Below, in pieces: positions 31,150-31,343 of a stretch of DNA of 31,343 nt (within the stretch, counting starts at the first letter, position 1; each line of letters begins with the position of its first letter). The translations under genes were made by a program, and so were the position numbers. The notes below the pieces were generated by a model. It was not told the origin of the DNA and searched no databases. It saw nothing but the letters and a program-made list of their open reading frames with translations. This stretch comes from Oehlia diaphana (taxonomy: Eukaryota > Glomeromycota > Glomeromycetes > Glomerales > Glomeraceae), in assembly GCA_003833135.1 (NCBI GenBank), contig QZLH01001051.1, forward strand, positions 9,366 through 40,708. The letters are read 5' to 3'.

Positions 31150-31231
31150 TATCGAGTACCTGATATGTGTACAATATATGTGATATATATGTATGATATT
31201 TAACAATACTACACATATCAGGTACCCGATA
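31150..31231. repeat. hairpin element near the right edge
   Basis: ATCGAGTACCTGATATGTGT (31151-31170) is inverted at 31211-31230 with one mismatch, around a loop of about 40 nt rich in TATATG. A shorter GGGTAC/GTACC pairing overlaps on the left. The upstream flank GGTCAAAATTAATAC (31123-31137) resembles GGTCAAGATTAATAC in the right arm of the palindrome at 5604-5763. Confidence 0.65.
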
Positions 31232-31260
31232 GGTGTAGTAGAAATGTAGAAAATCGGTGA

Positions 31261-31314
31261 CATATCATATAGATATCATACAGATATCATACAGATATCA
31301 GACAGATAGATATA
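31261..31314. repeat. 11-bp tandem repeat
   Basis: Units AGATATCATAC at 31271, 31282 and (as AGATATCAGAC) 31293, with degenerate flanking units. Confidence 0.7.
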
Positions 31315-31343
31315 GGATAATGATTTCGTATTAATACTAGTAG

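Noticed and set aside
31019..31216. Minus-strand 65-codon ORF
   Set aside because: It overlaps the hairpin region and consists mainly of translated palindrome.

Overview
The window looks like a piece of a very AT-rich fungal genome, most probably an arbuscular mycorrhizal fungus (Glomeromycotina, Rhizophagus-like). The clues are extreme A+T richness judged by eye, short 60-70 nt GT..AG introns, a divergent F-box/leucine-rich protein of the kind expanded in these fungi, a Zn2Cys6 DNA-binding domain, a decayed LINE-type reverse transcriptase, and long gene-poor stretches full of palindromic non-autonomous elements. The assignment comes from content, not from any database search.

Layout. 1-564: 3' end of a spliced gene I do not recognise. 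565-6.8 kb: AT-rich sequence with a MITE-like element (851-1134), two copies of one large palindrome family (1782-2217 and 5604-5763, inverted relative to each other) and a nest of inverted-repeat elements (4531-5452). 6.8-12.3 kb: almost gene-free, with a possible minus-strand terminal exon (6794-6879) and a short minus-strand Zn2Cys6 protein (9406-9633). 12.3-14.2 kb: a minisatellite of about 36 TATAAA-containing units ending just before an intact 444-aa F-box protein. 14.5-19 kb: AT-rich, with two small coding relics, a 195-bp tandem duplication, a 32-bp perfect tandem duplication and a TIR element (17439-17615).

19.07-24.66 kb is the most interesting block. It holds a multi-exon gene (about seven exons, small introns) whose product combines a DDE-like core (SADDKH, YTDGGPDHR, HSWTNPAER) with C-terminal cysteine clusters. 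It reads as the transposase-like protein of a mobile element. It is broken by two TGA stops and by a 7-bp tandem duplication that shifts frame just after the putative catalytic Glu. Its 5' part (19065-19732) and a middle exon pair (24305-24664) occur as second copies, each touching an assembly gap. All base substitutions I count between the copies, 18 of 18, are transitions, and both nonsense changes are CGA/TGA.

24.7-31.3 kb: gene-poor, with a G-depleted degenerate repeat (27.69-27.87 kb), a MITE-like element (28.95-29.15 kb), a near-perfect 80-nt hairpin (30235-30314), a truncated reverse transcriptase with an in-frame TAA (30489-31055), another hairpin (31150-31231) and a short tandem repeat at the edge.

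Only the F-box gene looks intact. The Zn2Cys6 ORF and the left-edge gene may be functional. Everything else recognisable is mobile-element derived and decaying. I saw no tRNA, rRNA, CRISPR array or bacterial-type operon.
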